This document shows positions 20,796 to 29,257 of a stretch of 37,467 nt of DNA, in pieces. The position numbers and the translations under genes were made by a program. The stretch's first letter is position 1, and every line of letters begins with the position of its first letter. The DNA comes from a virus. The notes under the pieces were generated by a model. That model did no database searches. It was not told the DNA's origin and was given only the letters and a program-made list of their open reading frames with translations. The stretch spans positions 1-37,467 of the IMG/VR virus record IMGVR_UViG_3300044821_000067. One strand, written 5' to 3'.

Positions 20796-22061
20796 GTGGG
20801 CGAGGCAAAGCGTAAGCGAGAATACGAGCGGTCGGTCGCACTTGCGGCTTACGGCGTAGTCGGCTTCGATCCTCCAGCGGAGGGTAAGAATCGAGTTGCC
20901 CCGACAGAGTTCCGGCTTTTTCGGTACGGCGTAAACGCCACGATGAAGGGCGACTTCGTTTTCGACGAGCGCTCCGCTGAATCGACGATGGCCAGGTATG
21001 TGCAGCAGGGCGTTCCGTACTGTGGCGACTACGAGCACATGAGCTTGGTCCGCCCGCCCATCAAGGCGCCGAACAGCATCACCGAGTTTGTGCCTGAGAT
21101 TCGCCAGGACTCCACCGGTAAGCCGGAACTGTGGGCGGCCAACGTGCACTGGACCGACGATGCCAAGGCCGAATTGGAGGCTGGACACTACCGCCTCTAC
21201 TCGCCCGCGTTCATGCCCGACCTAGACGCCGACGGCAATCCCACGCCGGACAACCACATCGATTACTTGATCAACGTGTCGCTGACGAATCTGCCGGCGA
21301 CCTACGGCCTACAACCGCTCGTCGCGGCCAGCGCCGCACAAACCTCCACAGGAGATCCACCGATGGAAGAACTCAAGGCAATGGCAGAGAAGCTCGCGGC
21401 GTCCGAGAAGGAGCGCGAAGAGTTCAAGGCGCTTTGCCAGAAGATGGGCGCCACCGTGCAGAAGCTGACCGGCAAGAGCTTCGACGACTGGGCGAAGGAA
21501 GAGTCGGACGAGCACGAGGCGCTGAGCGAAAGCGACGAAGAGAAGGCGCTACGCAAGAAGTCGGTGCCCGAGCTGAAGACCGAGCTGAAGGCCCTCACTG
21601 CGCTCAAGGCGAAGCTCGTCGACCTGACCGGCAAGGTGGATCCGACGGATGCGCTCGCGCTGGTCGCGCTGTCCCTTGGTCAGGCCAAGGAGCTCGTCGC
21701 GCTCAAGGCGACGATGGAAGCCGAGCGCGTCACTGCGCTCAAGACTGAGTTTGAAGGCCTGCTCACCCAGGCGGTTACGGGCGGAAAGCTCCCCCCGGCC
21801 GGCCCCGTCAGCAAGGAATTCTTTGTGAGCCTCGCGGCTGACTTTGGCGTCGAGAAGGCGCTGCCTATGCTCAAGAAGGCGATCCCGAGCGAGGCCATCG
21901 TGCAGCTCACGGCGCCCCGTGAGCCCAACCCGTCATCGGCCGTTTCCGAAGCTCAGATCACCGTCGCCAGCATGTGCGGCGGACGATTCGGCGGCGTCGA
22001 GCAATTCAAAGCCCAGCGCATCGCCGAAGAGAAGGAACGCGCCGGGGCGCCGACCACGTAG
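20796..22061 (+). CDS. Mu gpI-like prohead protease with scaffold
   Basis: A 421-residue protein. The N-terminal ~175 residues match Mu-like I proteases ('FRYGVNATMKGDFVFDE', 'DYEHMSL', 'HWTDDAKAELEAGHYRLYSPAF', 'ISLTNLPA'-like). His and Ser candidates lie in DYEH and LYS. The C-terminal ~230 residues are Glu/Lys/Leu-rich coiled coil, the scaffold. It cleaves scaffold and itself while the head assembles. It starts at GTG 20796 with a poor ribosome site; an ATG at 20943 would lose conserved residues. A strong internal start at 21363 would make scaffold alone. Confidence 0.85.
   Translation: MGEAKRKREYERSVALAAYGVVGFDPPAEGKNRVAPTEFRLFRYGVNATMKGDFVFDERSAESTMARYVQQGVPYCGDYEHMSLVRPPIKAPNSITEFVPEIRQDSTGKPELWAANVHWTDDAKAELEAGHYRLYSPAFMPDLDADGNPTPDNHIDYLINVSLTNLPATYGLQPLVAASAAQTSTGDPPMEELKAMAEKLAASEKEREEFKALCQKMGATVQKLTGKSFDDWAKEESDEHEALSESDEEKALRKKSVPELKTELKALTALKAKLVDLTGKVDPTDALALVALSLGQAKELVALKATMEAERVTALKTEFEGLLTQAVTGGKLPPAGPVSKEFFVSLAADFGVEKALPMLKKAIPSEAIVQLTAPREPNPSSAVSEAQITVASMCGGRFGGVEQFKAQRIAEEKERAGAPTT
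21363..22061 (+). CDS. Nested scaffold protein (in-frame internal start)
   Basis: ATG 21363 lies in frame with the protease, at codon 190, and is preceded by CACAGGAGATCC, a good ribosome site. The product, 232 residues, contains the whole coiled-coil scaffold and none of the protease. This mirrors phage Mu, in which scaffold Z is made from within gene I. The site between the two domains falls exactly at the end of the 'ISLTNLP'-like protease segment. Confidence 0.75.
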   Translation: MEELKAMAEKLAASEKEREEFKALCQKMGATVQKLTGKSFDDWAKEESDEHEALSESDEEKALRKKSVPELKTELKALTALKAKLVDLTGKVDPTDALALVALSLGQAKELVALKATMEAERVTALKTEFEGLLTQAVTGGKLPPAGPVSKEFFVSLAADFGVEKALPMLKKAIPSEAIVQLTAPREPNPSSAVSEAQITVASMCGGRFGGVEQFKAQRIAEEKERAGAPTT

Positions 22062-22115
22062 GTCGGTAACCCATCACCCCAGCCCCCAACTGCAAAGCAG
22101 GAAGGAAAAGACCAC

Positions 22116-23009
22116 ATGGCACTTTCAGCCCCCAGCATTCGACCCTCCGACGAGGAACCTCGCCTCGGTTATCACCCGATGGCGGCCGTCAAGGCCTTTC
22201 AGGGTGGCATTGCCGTCCTGTCGGGCGGGTACGTCCAGCCAGGAACCTCCGCGACCGGCCTGGTCTGCGTCGGCATCTTCGACTTCTCCGGCGACGTCAT
22301 GGAAGGCGTGATGGACAACTCGGGCGGCGCGCCCGGTGCCATGAACGCCCGCGTGCGTGGCGGCGTCTTCCGCTTCGCCAACAAGAGCGGCGACGCGGTT
22401 CTGGCGACCGACGCCGGCTCGCCCTGCTACATCTACGATGACAACACCGTGTGCCGCACGGGCACCGGCAAGTCGGTCGCGGGCACGGTGAAGCGCGCTG
22501 ACTCCACGTGGGTGTGGGTCCATCTCGGCAGCGTCGACGGCACGGCTCTAGCGGCGGAAATCACCGCGCGCGCCGCACTGGCGGCGGACCTGGCCAGCCC
22601 GACCGGCACCACGTTGGTTGGCGTGCTGACGGGCACCCAGGTGGCCAACGTCGCCGACGCGAATGTCATTGGCGGCATCCAGATTGCCCACCGGGTGGCC
22701 GTCGCCGACGGCGTGACCGCGGACATCGATGTGGTGTTGACCCACAAAACACTGGTCACCGGAATCGAGGTCATCAAGGGACAGGCCGCTGGCGGCGCCA
22801 GCGACACGATCACCGTCAAGAACGCTGCGGCCGCCATCACCGATGCCATGAGCATCAACGTGGCCGCGAAGACGGTCGTTCGTCCGACGACGATCGACGA
22901 CGCGCAGATCACCATCGCAGCGGGCGGCACCCTGCGCATCACCCGCACCAAGGCGTCAGCCGCGAACGTCGGCTGCACGGTCATCGTCCGCGGCCTCCGG
23001 GTCGCCTAA
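22116..23009 (+). CDS. Head decoration-like protein
   Basis: A 297-residue protein with AGGAAGGAAAA upstream of ATG 22116. The N-terminal ~150 residues resemble small decoration proteins (DUF2190-like): Gly/Val-rich, 'GGIAVLSGGYVQPGTS', 'GDAVLATDAGSPCYIYDDNTV'. The C-terminal ~150 residues are beta-rich ('IEVIKGQAAGGASDTITVKNAAAA'), a likely surface-exposed add-on. It lies between protease and major head gene, the usual place for decoration. Structural role is inferred. Confidence 0.65.
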   Translation: MALSAPSIRPSDEEPRLGYHPMAAVKAFQGGIAVLSGGYVQPGTSATGLVCVGIFDFSGDVMEGVMDNSGGAPGAMNARVRGGVFRFANKSGDAVLATDAGSPCYIYDDNTVCRTGTGKSVAGTVKRADSTWVWVHLGSVDGTALAAEITARAALAADLASPTGTTLVGVLTGTQVANVADANVIGGIQIAHRVAVADGVTADIDVVLTHKTLVTGIEVIKGQAAGGASDTITVKNAAAAITDAMSINVAAKTVVRPTTIDDAQITIAAGGTLRITRTKASAANVGCTVIVRGLRVA

Positions 23010-23046
23010 CCGCTGCCTGGCTCAACTTTCGAAAGGGATCATCGAG

Positions 23047-24009
23047 ATGGACATCACCCCAAGCAATCTGAAGCTCCTCTTCCAACAGTTCGACCGGCAG
23101 TTCAACGCCATGTTCGGCGCCACCGAGGTCTGCTGGCCTCTGTACGCGTCCGAGTTTCCCAGCAAGACCAAGCAGACGGTCTACGGCTGGCTGGCGCAGT
23201 TCGGCGGCATGCGGAAGTGGGAAGGCTCCCGCCAGGCTGTCGACGCCGTTGGGCGCTCGTACACCCTGACCAACATCCCGTTCGAGCGCACGGTTGAGCT
23301 CGACCGCGACGATATCTTTTTCGACCAATACGGCTTCTTCGGGGCCGTGGTCGAAAACCTGGCCATGGCGGCGAAGACGTTGCAGGACCAGGAGACGGCG
23401 GATGCCATCACCCACGGCGTGTCCCGTGTTTGCTGGGATGGCCAGTTCTTCTTCGACTCCGACCACCCCGTGAACCCGGACGATCCGTCGCTCGGGTACT
23501 ACGAGAACAACCTCGTGGGCGCGTCCTACAACTTCTCCACCGACCCCAAGGGCGTGTGGGCGAAGGCAAAGGCCCGCATGAAGTCATTCAAGGATGACGG
23601 TGGCAAGCCGCTGAACGCTTCGCCGGACACCATCCTCTGCGGCCCCGACCTTGAGGACGCTGCCCTCCAGGTGGCCAACGCGGCGACCATCGCCCAGGCC
23701 ATCCAGAACAAGGCCGGTTCCGAGAACGTGGCCGGCGCGGGCGTGACCAACGTCTACGCGGGCAAGGTCAACGTCGTCGTCAGCTCGTGGGTCGGCCTGG
23801 CCGACACCTCGGCGATGTATGCCCTGTGCACGAAGAAGCCGGTCAAGCCGATCCTTTGGCAGAACGCCAAGGCGGCCCAACTCCTCGCGCGCATCAACCC
23901 CGAAGACCCCAAGGTCTTCGACATGAAGAAATTCACCTACGGCGTGGACGCCTTGGGTGCGGCCGGATACGGCCTGCCCTGGACCGCCGTTCGCTGCGCA
24001 CCTTCGTAG
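23047..24009 (+). CDS. Major head protein, Mu gpT-like
   Basis: A 320-residue protein with GAAAGGG upstream of ATG 23047. It opens 'MDITPSNLKLLFQQFDRQFNAMFG', interrupted here, then 'YGWLAQFGGMRKWEGSRQ', 'FERTVELDRDDI' and 'FFDSDHPVNP', typical of Mu gpT-type major head subunits with HK97 fold. Normal family length (about 305). The subunit forms the icosahedral shell with the decoration protein. A strong terminator follows, a usual way to keep head protein expression high. Confidence 0.93.
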   Translation: MDITPSNLKLLFQQFDRQFNAMFGATEVCWPLYASEFPSKTKQTVYGWLAQFGGMRKWEGSRQAVDAVGRSYTLTNIPFERTVELDRDDIFFDQYGFFGAVVENLAMAAKTLQDQETADAITHGVSRVCWDGQFFFDSDHPVNPDDPSLGYYENNLVGASYNFSTDPKGVWAKAKARMKSFKDDGGKPLNASPDTILCGPDLEDAALQVANAATIAQAIQNKAGSENVAGAGVTNVYAGKVNVVVSSWVGLADTSAMYALCTKKPVKPILWQNAKAAQLLARINPEDPKVFDMKKFTYGVDALGAAGYGLPWTAVRCAPS

Positions 24010-24019
24010 TCGATCAGCG

Positions 24020-24058
24020 GCGGGTCGAGTGCTGTTCTCCCACTCGGCCCGCCCCTCC
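24020..24058 (+). terminator. Terminator after major head gene
   Basis: A 12-bp stem GCGGGTCGAGTG (24020-24031) pairs with CACTCGGCCCGC (24041-24052) with one G-U, a 9-base loop, then CCCTCCTTTCT. The T-run is interrupted but the stem is strong. It lies 10 nt after the major head stop. Confidence 0.7.
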
Positions 24059-24101
24059 TTTCTCGGGGGACGTCGCTTCTTGCTGATGAGGTAACATCAC
24101 C

Positions 24102-24632
24102 ATGAGTCAACGCTACACAGTGACGGCGCTCGACCGAAGTTCGATTGGGCACCCAAACTACCACCGCGCCGGCCGTTCCTGGCCGAGCGGCCAAGAGGTC
24201 GAAGTCGAGGTCTTGGACCAAGATGACGATCCCTTGGAGACCACCACGGTCAAGGGTGAGACGCGCGTATTCGCGCATCCCACCAAGATCGGTCGCGAGA
24301 GTTGGGCGGCCATCGTCAGGGACAAGCAACTCATCAAGCAGCCCGTTGGCGCGACCGTCAACGAGGCCCTAGCGCTGCAGGCCGCCTACGACGCAATGAA
24401 GGCAGAGCTTGGTCGCACGCTCACCCGCGCCGAGATGGCCGAGTCCGCTCTGGCAGAGCGCAACGCAGGCGTGGACCGCCTGAACGTGCAGCTCGACGAG
24501 GCTCGCGCGAAGATCGCCGAGTTGGAAGAGCAGCTCGCCACCCCCGGAGTGGTGAAGGCCCAGGACGACGCTGCCAAAGCTGACGAGCAGACCCCTGCCG
24601 CCAAGGGCAAGGGCTCCAAGAGCAGAGGCTAA
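24102..24632 (+). CDS. Hypothetical head/neck protein
   Basis: A 176-residue protein with GAGGTAAC upstream of ATG 24102. The first ~90 residues are beta-rich ('YTVTALDRSSIGHPNYHRAGRSWPSG', shortened here); residues 95-165 are a coiled coil ending Lys-rich. The place, between gpT and gp36, suggests a neck or head-completion part such as Mu gp35. No motif proves it. Confidence 0.55.
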   Translation: MSQRYTVTALDRSSIGHPNYHRAGRSWPSGQEVEVEVLDQDDDPLETTTVKGETRVFAHPTKIGRESWAAIVRDKQLIKQPVGATVNEALALQAAYDAMKAELGRTLTRAEMAESALAERNAGVDRLNVQLDEARAKIAELEEQLATPGVVKAQDDAAKADEQTPAAKGKGSKSRG

Positions 24633-24635
24633 CCC

Positions 24636-25079
24636 GTGGACGGCTATTGCACGACTGCCCAGCTCACGCAGTACGGGATTCGTGCGGAAGCCCTGCGCAC
24701 CATCGATCCGTCCGACCTCCAAGCGGCCATTTTGGCCGCCAGTAAAACGATCGACGGTTACCTCCGGTCGCGCTACAAGCTGCCGCTGGTCGCTTGGGGG
24801 GAGGACATTAGGCTGATCTGTGCGCGTCTCGCCGTGTACCAACTTGTAGTGGTGCGCGGCTTCAACGCGGCCCGGGCCGGTGACGACCAGATCGAGAAGC
24901 AGCAAGACCTCTCGATGCAAACGCTGCGGGACATCCCCGCCAACAAGTACACGCCAGACGTCACCGACTCGTCGAGCGGCGCGGCTCCTGGCGTGTCGGC
25001 ACCGGCCGGCTCAGTTCAGGTCTTTTCGGACACGGGGCGCGGCTACGCCGGAAACAGCGCATTTGGGGGGAGGCGATAG
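24636..25079 (+). CDS. Head-tail connector, gp36/DUF1320-like
   Basis: A 147-residue protein starting at GTG 24636, 3 nt after the preceding stop. The family pattern is clear: 'YCTTAQLTQYG', 'AILAASKTIDGYLRSRYKLPL', 'LICARLAVYQL', then 'QTLRDIPANK'. DUF1320 (Mu gp36) proteins form the ring below the portal. The Gly/Ser-rich C-terminus is probably flexible. The next gene starts directly after its stop. Confidence 0.85.
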   Translation: MDGYCTTAQLTQYGIRAEALRTIDPSDLQAAILAASKTIDGYLRSRYKLPLVAWGEDIRLICARLAVYQLVVVRGFNAARAGDDQIEKQQDLSMQTLRDIPANKYTPDVTDSSSGAAPGVSAPAGSVQVFSDTGRGYAGNSAFGGRR

Positions 25080-25601
25080 GTGGCAGGCGTTACCTACGAC
25101 CGCCAGATCGCGCTGGACATGCACCGCAGCCTGGAAGGGCTGAAGCTTGGCGTGTACGTGCCGAGGCTCGCGCAGCTCGTGGCCGTGGGTGGCGTGAAGC
25201 TGACCATGGACATCTTCCGCGCGCAGCGCGACCCGTACGGCCGCGACTGGCAGCCGCTAGCCCGCGAGCGAGCGCGTGACCGCAAGGCACGCCTGCGCGC
25301 CGTTGCTCGCGGCCAGAAGCCACGCGGGCAAAAGATCCTCATCAACACAGCCCGCATGCGAAACAGCACAGCGCCGATCCACATGGGGCGCAGCGGCGGC
25401 GTCGCGATTCCGACCGGCTATGCGGCTGTGCACCAGGATGGCGGACGGGTGATGCGCGGCGGGCGCCAGGTCGGCGTGATTCCTCGCCGGATGATGCTAC
25501 CCGATCGCGCGCAAGGCTTGCCCGGAACCTGGCAACGGATGCTCCAGCGCGATACGGTTGGACTGCTCACCCGATGGGTCCAGAAGGGCGCGCGCGCATG
25601 A
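25080..25601 (+). CDS. Virion morphogenesis protein, Mu gpG-like
   Basis: A 173-residue protein starting at GTG 25080. Typical pattern: N-terminal helix, 'DIFRAQRDPYGRDWQPLA', 'KILINTARMRNS', 'GVAIPTGYAAVHQDGG' and 'VIPRRMMLPD'. Such proteins help head-tail joining or tail assembly. It is highly basic and overlaps the next start (ATGA). Confidence 0.85.
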   Translation: MAGVTYDRQIALDMHRSLEGLKLGVYVPRLAQLVAVGGVKLTMDIFRAQRDPYGRDWQPLARERARDRKARLRAVARGQKPRGQKILINTARMRNSTAPIHMGRSGGVAIPTGYAAVHQDGGRVMRGGRQVGVIPRRMMLPDRAQGLPGTWQRMLQRDTVGLLTRWVQKGARA

Positions 25602-26143
25602 GCCTGCCCCTTACCAGCCAGGTGGCCCACATCGGCAACGTGGTCAAACACGTGCTTGACGAGCTTGTGGCGAAGAATCCGAACTTCCACGGCCAGCCTC
25701 TGCTCGTCTTCGGGCCTTCAGAGGACGCGGCCAACGCCTCTGCGCCGTCGGTCTACTGGCTACCTGTGCGCGAGCAGTTCGCGCCCGGCCAGCGTCTCGG
25801 GGCTCCTAGGGCACCGGGGCCGCTCTACAACCGCGGCGTTCCGATCTCGTTTCTGCTGTTCGGTGGCGTAGAGCCCGAGGGCACCTACACCGACGCCGAG
25901 GCGCCGTATCACGACTGCGACCTTTCCGAGATCTTGCTTTCGAAGCTGGTCAACTGCATCCACCGCAACCTCTCGCAGCAGTCGTACGAGATTGAGTCCG
26001 CGCAGTGGTTCAACGGTGGCCGCACCGGGATCGGCATGAGCTGCGAGCTGATTGTGACCGTGAAAGTGCCGCTCATTCGAGAGGACAACCCGACGGTCAC
26101 CGTGACTGGCGCCAAAGCCAACGTGGAGATCGCCCATGACTGA
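25598..26143 (+). CDS. Tail terminator-like, Mu gp37-type
   Basis: A 181-residue protein with ATG 25598 overlapping the preceding stop. It has an N-terminal helix, then mixed alpha/beta segments ('PISFLLFGGVEPEG', 'CELIVTVKVPLIRE'). Size and place just before the sheath match gp37 (DUF1834-like) tail-terminator or tail-completion proteins. Sequence motifs are weak. A start at 25574 is possible but overlaps the previous gene more. Confidence 0.6.
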   Translation: MSLPLTSQVAHIGNVVKHVLDELVAKNPNFHGQPLLVFGPSEDAANASAPSVYWLPVREQFAPGQRLGAPRAPGPLYNRGVPISFLLFGGVEPEGTYTDAEAPYHDCDLSEILLSKLVNCIHRNLSQQSYEIESAQWFNGGRTGIGMSCELIVTVKVPLIREDNPTVTVTGAKANVEIAHD

Positions 26144-26396
26144 CGTCCAGCTCGAGTCCCAGGATGAGGCGAAAACACAGAGCCCAGAGATGCAGCCTCT
26201 GCGCGTGTGGGCCGAGAAAGCCGGCCACCTGCCCGAGACCTTCGAGGGCGACAAGATGCGCCCCGTTCGCTTCAACCGCAAGAGCTGGCTCATGCGTGCC
26301 GTTTGCGCGCACCTCAATCTCACGCTCGATTCCCCAATCGAGGAAACGATCTATGCCAACGCCGTGGCGGCCGTGTCCGCCGTGGACGCTCGCTAG
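26136..26396 (+). CDS. Small hypothetical protein before sheath
   Basis: An 86-residue acidic protein overlapping the previous gene by 8 nt. It has a short disordered N-terminus, 'VWAEKAGHLPETFEG', a basic 'VRFNRKSWLMRAV' segment and a helical C-terminus. No family recognised. It could be a tail-assembly partner. Confidence 0.6.
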   Translation: MTDVQLESQDEAKTQSPEMQPLRVWAEKAGHLPETFEGDKMRPVRFNRKSWLMRAVCAHLNLTLDSPIEETIYANAVAAVSAVDAR

Positions 26397-26407
26397 CAAG
26401 GAGACCC

Positions 26408-28102
26408 ATGGCACTTCCATCAGTAAAAGCTCGGTTCTTGAATGGTGGCCTCGGTATTGTCACCAGCGGAGCGGGCAAGACGCAGGTCAAGGTCGGCGTG
26501 TCGCTCCTGGGCGATGCCAACACGGTCCTTGTCTGCTCGGGTAGCACTACCGCCAAGAAGCTGCTCAAGGGCGGCTCACTGTGCGACTGTGTCGTCAATC
26601 AGACCCGGCGTAGCGGCGCAACGGTGCTCGCGATCAACGTCCCCATCAGTGCGATGGGCGCTGTGGGCGCAGTTACCCAGCAGGGAACCGGAGCGGGTGT
26701 CGTAAGCGGCAGCGCGGGCCCAGTCGACCAGATCCTCGCCAAGTGCACCACGGCTGGCGCAGTGGGGACGGCCGCGTTCCAGTTCAGTGTGGGCGGCGCG
26801 GCCTACGGCCCAGCCGTTGCCAGCCAGGGCACCACGTGGACCTACCGCGTGCCGGGGACCTTCACCGACCTAGTCTTCGCGCCGGGGACTTACCGGCTGA
26901 ACGACGTCTACACGATCACCGCGGCCGGCGTCATCTCGGTGACGGCTGGTGGTTCGGCCACGGTCACGCAGTCCTCTAGCCCGGTGGACGCCTACCGCGT
27001 GATCGTGACGGTCGCCAAGTCGGGCGCGCGCGGCACGGCTCAGTTCAGCTACTCGCTGGACAACGGCGCGAACACCTCGCGGATCTACACGACGGCCGCA
27101 ACGTTTGTGATCCCTGGCGCCGGCATCGTGCTGGCGTTCACGGACGCGGCCTACGTGCAGACCGACATCTACACCTCGACCTGCACCGGTCCGTCGTTCA
27201 CGTCCTCGGACGCGCAGACGGCCATTGAGGCCGCGCTTCAGAGCGCCTTCACCTTTGAGGGCATTCACATCGTGGGCACGCCGTCGAACGCGGCGAACGC
27301 ACTCACGCTGGCCACGATGCTCGATACCGAGCTGCAAGGGGCCGAGACCGAGTACCTCCGGTACATCTGGGGTGTGTCGGAGTGCCCAACCGTCGAGGCG
27401 GACGCCACCGTGCAAACCGCCTTTGCAAATCTGGTCAGTAAGACGGGCCGCCTGGGTGTGGCCATCGGTGACGAAGATCTCTCCTCGGGTGACACCGGGC
27501 TGGTCATGAAGAGGAACGCCGCTTGGCCGTACACCACTCGCCTGGCCTCGACCAAGGAATCGACCCATCCGGGCTTTGTCGACCACGGCGGCGGCGCGCT
27601 GCCTGGCGTGCAGGATATCTATCCCGCCTTCGGCGGCGGACCGGTGGCCGACACCTTCGATGATTCGCGCTTCGTCACTTTGCGCACCATCCAGGGCACG
27701 GCTGGCTACTACGTGACCCGTGGCAACACCATGGACGTGGCGACCAGCGACTATCACGCGATCCAGTTCGTGCGGGTCATCAACCGCGCCGCGACCATCG
27801 CGCAGATGGAGCTGACCAACGACCTCAACGCTGATTGGCGCATCGATCCCGACACCGGAGCGCTCGACAGCCGCGACGCGCTCTCCATCGAGGGCACGGT
27901 CGAGCAGGAGATCAAGAGCGCCATGATGGGCGAGCGGGGCAGCGCCAAGGACAACATCTCTGGCGCCTCGGTGGCGCTCGATCCCGACATGAACCTGCTT
28001 TCCGACTCCACCCTGACGGCCACCGTCTCTGTCGTGCCTAAGGGGTACAGCGAGAACATCGACATCCCAATCGGTTTCGTCAACCCGCGCCTGAACGCCT
28101 AA
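26408..28102 (+). CDS. Tail sheath protein, DUF2586-like
   Basis: A 564-residue protein with AAGGAG upstream of ATG 26408. The C-terminal ~150 residues match sheath proteins ('GYYVTRGNTMDVATSDYH', 'FVRVINRAATIAQ', then a beta-strand end), and the N-terminus and DUF2586-type middle fit contractile-tail sheaths. Residues ~104-170 and ~192-260 are two copies of a beta domain (each with PVD, GT-A-F-S and DVYT/DIYT marks), probably displayed on the sheath surface. The sheath contracts to drive the tube through the cell envelope. The frame is open further upstream but only as a shadow. Confidence 0.85.
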   Translation: MALPSVKARFLNGGLGIVTSGAGKTQVKVGVSLLGDANTVLVCSGSTTAKKLLKGGSLCDCVVNQTRRSGATVLAINVPISAMGAVGAVTQQGTGAGVVSGSAGPVDQILAKCTTAGAVGTAAFQFSVGGAAYGPAVASQGTTWTYRVPGTFTDLVFAPGTYRLNDVYTITAAGVISVTAGGSATVTQSSSPVDAYRVIVTVAKSGARGTAQFSYSLDNGANTSRIYTTAATFVIPGAGIVLAFTDAAYVQTDIYTSTCTGPSFTSSDAQTAIEAALQSAFTFEGIHIVGTPSNAANALTLATMLDTELQGAETEYLRYIWGVSECPTVEADATVQTAFANLVSKTGRLGVAIGDEDLSSGDTGLVMKRNAAWPYTTRLASTKESTHPGFVDHGGGALPGVQDIYPAFGGGPVADTFDDSRFVTLRTIQGTAGYYVTRGNTMDVATSDYHAIQFVRVINRAATIAQMELTNDLNADWRIDPDTGALDSRDALSIEGTVEQEIKSAMMGERGSAKDNISGASVALDPDMNLLSDSTLTATVSVVPKGYSENIDIPIGFVNPRLNA

Positions 28103-28112
28103 AGGAGCATCC

Positions 28113-28640
28113 ATGCCGACGTATTCACAGGTACTGGGATTCCCCGACGATGCGGGCTATTCCCATTCGTTCTCATCCGTCGAGATCTCCATCGGCGGGG
28201 TCAAGAAGGTCGTGGCGACCAAGTCGCTCAAGTACAGTGACCCGCTCCAGATCGGCAAGGGCTGGGGCACGTCGCCACACAAGATCATCCGCACCCGCGG
28301 CCAGTCCGACCCAACGGGGACCTGGGAGGTCTATCGCTCGGCCTGGGACATGCTCATGGCCGACGTGCTGGCCATCGGGGGCAAGCTCGGGTTCGCCGAG
28401 GTCTCTCTGCCCATCTTCGTCAGCTACGGCGAGCCCAGCAACCCGCTCCTGACCGTACAGGACATCTTGCTCGGCACGCGCATCCACAGCCCCGAGGGCG
28501 GCGGCCAGGAAGGGACCGATCCGTTGGTCGTGCCGTTGCAGCTCGACATCATGCGGATCGTGTGGGGCAAGGGCAAAGGCGCTCCCGGCTTCATGCAGCT
28601 TTCGCCGGTCTCCGGCTTTATCTCGACCGCGGCGTTCTAG
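28113..28640 (+). CDS. Tail tube protein
   Basis: A 175-residue protein with AAAGGAG upstream of ATG 28113, next to the sheath as usual for the tube. It is beta-rich ('EISIGGVKKVVATKSLKYSD', 'VPLQLDIMRIVWGKG') and has a 'RTRGQSDPTGTWEVYR' segment. It would form the inner tube inside the sheath. Family call rests on size, pattern and order (sheath, tube, chaperone, tape measure). Confidence 0.75.
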   Translation: MPTYSQVLGFPDDAGYSHSFSSVEISIGGVKKVVATKSLKYSDPLQIGKGWGTSPHKIIRTRGQSDPTGTWEVYRSAWDMLMADVLAIGGKLGFAEVSLPIFVSYGEPSNPLLTVQDILLGTRIHSPEGGGQEGTDPLVVPLQLDIMRIVWGKGKGAPGFMQLSPVSGFISTAAF

Positions 28641-28676
28641 CCGTTCGGTCGCAACACCATCCTGGAGAGGTAACCC

Positions 28677-29072
28677 ATGGATTCGACCCAACCGCAGAAC
28701 GATGAAAACGCAACCCGCCTCGAAGCAGAGACCAAAGCCATCCAGGCCGCGAAAGTCGCCGCCGGGATCGCCTATCCCCTGCTCGTGGTTGAGGCCACTC
28801 ACCCGACAGACCCCAACGCCGCCGGTCCTCGGATCGCGTTTCGCCGACCGAATCCAGCTGAGTGGCATCGCTACCGGTCGGAATCACTCACCAACGATCC
28901 AGCGGTCAAGGCCAACGCCTTTCAGACGATCGTTATCCCCTGCTGCATCTATCCCGAGCGCACGGCGTTTCTGGCAATGGTCCAGGACCGGCCTGGCCTC
29001 GTCGAGCTGTGCGGTGGTGAGCTGGTGGAGTTCGCTGGCGCCGAGCGCGCAAAAAAAGTCGAGCGGCTGTAG
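28677..29072 (+). CDS. Tail assembly chaperone, short form
   Basis: A 131-residue protein with GGAGAGG upstream of ATG 28677. Acidic N-terminus, then a conserved-looking 'RIAFRRPNPAEWHRYRSE' and 'ELCGGELVEFAGAERAKK'. It ends 13 bases after an A7 slippery run. It precedes the tape measure, exactly where gpG-type chaperones lie, and is proposed to bind the tape measure during tail assembly. The longer form uses the frameshift. Confidence 0.8.
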   Translation: MDSTQPQNDENATRLEAETKAIQAAKVAAGIAYPLLVVEATHPTDPNAAGPRIAFRRPNPAEWHRYRSESLTNDPAVKANAFQTIVIPCCIYPERTAFLAMVQDRPGLVELCGGELVEFAGAERAKKVERL

Positions 29073-29254
29073 ACGACTGGCGGCGCTCCCGCGAAAAGCT
29101 GGACCAAATGGCCGACTGTCTCACCTCTTGGAAAACCGGGGAGGACTCGGCCACCGCAGAAGCGGGCGCGCTGCTGGTAGCAGAAGCCATTTCGAACCTC
29201 GATGTCTGCGCGCGGTTCGCTGTTCAGTACGCCAAATATCTCAGCAGGGGGTAG
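28677..29254 (+). CDS. Tail assembly chaperone, frameshifted form
   Basis: At 29051-29057 the zero frame reads GCA-AAA-AAA, giving the heptamer A-AAA-AAA followed by G, in the correct phase for -1 slippage. After it, the -1 frame is open for 65 codons (SRAAVDDWRRSREKLDQ...) and stops at 29252-29254, 3 bases before the tape measure GTG. It has no good start of its own at the junction, although an ATG occurs inside. The resulting 192-residue fusion corresponds to the gpG-GT type. A short stem AGTCG/CGACT directly follows the slip site. Confidence 0.8.
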
Positions 29255-29257
29255 CGG

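Noticed and set aside
26870-28114. Long minus-strand frame of 414 codons
   Set aside because: Antisense to the sheath gene; composition is typical of a GC-rich shadow (Arg/His/Val/Gly).
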